Shown piece by piece: positions 63,475 through 64,000 of a DNA stretch of 64,000 nt. How positions within the stretch are numbered: position 1 is the first letter of the stretch; every line of letters starts with the position of its first letter. The stretch is from Actinomadura cremea (lineage in GTDB: Bacteria > Actinomycetota > Actinomycetes > Streptosporangiales > Streptosporangiaceae). Both the position numbers and the translations under genes were made by a program. The stretch is taken from NCBI RefSeq assembly GCF_014648495.1, contig NZ_BMRF01000032.1, positions 1 through 64,000 on the forward strand, in the 5' to 3' direction. The notes under the pieces are model-generated. The model made no database searches. It was not told where the DNA came from and worked only from the letters and a program-made list of their open reading frames with translations.

Positions 63475-64000
63475 TCGACTTTCACACCCACTGCCAGCGT
63501 CCCGAGCACTGGGGCCACGAGTGGGACGACCACTGGAGACCCGTCTACGGACAGGGCGCCCACGAGTTCACCCCGGCCGACTACGACCGGGCGATGGAGG
63601 GCGTGACCGCCGCGTGCGTCTTCGGCATCCGCGCCACCGCCGCCGGGGTCCTCACCCCCAACGACCACACCGAGCGCTTCGTGGCGGAGACCGCCGCCGA
63701 GACGATCGGCTTCATGGCGCTCGACCCGACCGACCCCGACGTCCTCGACCAGCTCGCCGACGGCGTCCGGCGCGGGCTGCGCGGCATCAAGCTGTACCCG
63801 GTGCTCGCGCTGTTCGACCCGACAGACACCGCCTACGACCCCTTCTACCGGGCCGCGACCGAGGCCGGGCTGGTCGTCCTGTGGCATATGGGTGCCACCC
63901 CGAGCCCGGCCGGGGACCTATCGGTCAGCAACCCCCTGGTCGTGGACGACGTCGCGCGCCGGCACCCCGACCTCGTCCAGATCATCGCGCACCTCGGCCA
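63471..64000 (+). CDS. Amidohydrolase family 2 protein (3' end outside window)
   Basis: At least 176 residues of an amidohydrolase-2 enzyme. TTG 63471 is preceded by GGGAGGAC and overlaps the IclR stop. The N-terminal metal motif is present at once (MIDFHTHCQ, His5 and His7), and GIKLYPVLALFDP, LVVLWHMGA and IIAHLG continue the family pattern. Unlike the amidohydrolase at 9312 this copy keeps HxH. It probably hydrolyses or decarboxylates an intermediate of the second block. Confidence 0.85.
   Translation, partial: MIDFHTHCQRPEHWGHEWDDHWRPVYGQGAHEFTPADYDRAMEGVTAACVFGIRATAAGVLTPNDHTERFVAETAAETIGFMALDPTDPDVLDQLADGVRRGLRGIKLYPVLALFDPTDTAYDPFYRAATEAGLVVLWHMGATPSPAGDLSVSNPLVVDDVARRHPDLVQIIAHLG

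Overview
The window is very GC-rich, uses ATG, GTG and TTG starts with strong purine-rich ribosome binding sites, and packs genes into operons with 4-base ATGA or GTGA stop/start overlaps. With ArsR, TetR, MarR, IclR and DosR/DosS-type regulators, a DUF1876 protein and many universal stress proteins, it reads as chromosome of a high-GC actinomycete. An Actinomadura- or Streptosporangiales-like host is a guess. No rRNA, tRNA or CRISPR array was seen. || Region 1 (1-1960) holds an ArsR-type repressor divergent from a flavoprotein monooxygenase with a cysteine-rich leader, then a frameshifted 3' relic of a medium-chain dehydrogenase. Region 2 (2080-16224) is a TetR-controlled catabolic block. It has a Liv-type ABC importer (binding protein, LivH, a LivM-LivG fusion, LivF), an acyl-CoA ligase, the TetR repressor, and a long operon of amidohydrolase, two SDR dehydrogenases, two crotonase-fold enzymes, a CocE-type esterase and an alpha/beta hydrolase. 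It ends in wreckage of a probable molybdenum hydroxylase operon. The TetR gene, the amidohydrolase operon and the importer share an AACGTT-centred operator. A MarR/SDR pair (16252-17603) with a 27-bp palindrome follows, then insertion-sequence debris (17.6-17.9 kb). || Region 3 (about 18.0-49.7 kb) is the centrepiece: a compact hypoxia/dormancy island. It encodes a DevR(DosR)-type response regulator and divergent DevS(DosS)-type GAF-GAF kinase, six universal stress proteins, two CBS proteins, an Acg-type nitroreductase, an FMN-binding split-barrel protein, a flavodoxin, a CtpF-type P-type ATPase, an Rv1738-like DUF1876 protein, a DUF1918 protein, a PncB2-like nicotinate phosphoribosyltransferase, a DoxX protein, a GH65 phosphorylase, a GNAT/ADP-forming acyl-CoA synthetase fusion, a CoA-transferase and a group 3b-type NiFe-hydrogenase operon. 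Fourteen GGGACCTTCGGCCC-like sites, in eleven intergenic regions, lie in front of most of these genes and look like DosR boxes. Many of the genes correspond by family to members of the Mycobacterium tuberculosis DosR regulon, which is scattered in that genome and clustered here. Inferred joint role: sense loss of oxygen or redox change, keep ATP and NAD balanced (H2 turnover, acyl-CoA-dependent ATP formation, disaccharide phosphorolysis, NAD salvage) and stabilise ribosomes and proteins. || Region 4 (49.7-50.4 kb) is gene debris including an IS30-type transposase start. Region 5 (50.5-64.0 kb) is a second catabolic block: a GSA-like aminotransferase divergent from two Gfo/Idh/MocA dehydrogenases, a fumarylacetoacetase-family hydrolase, a complete Opp/Dpp-type ABC importer, a RidA-family protein, an N-acyl-D-amino-acid deacylase, an IclR regulator and an amidohydrolase cut by the window end. 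It probably imports and degrades an N-acylated or D-configured amino compound.
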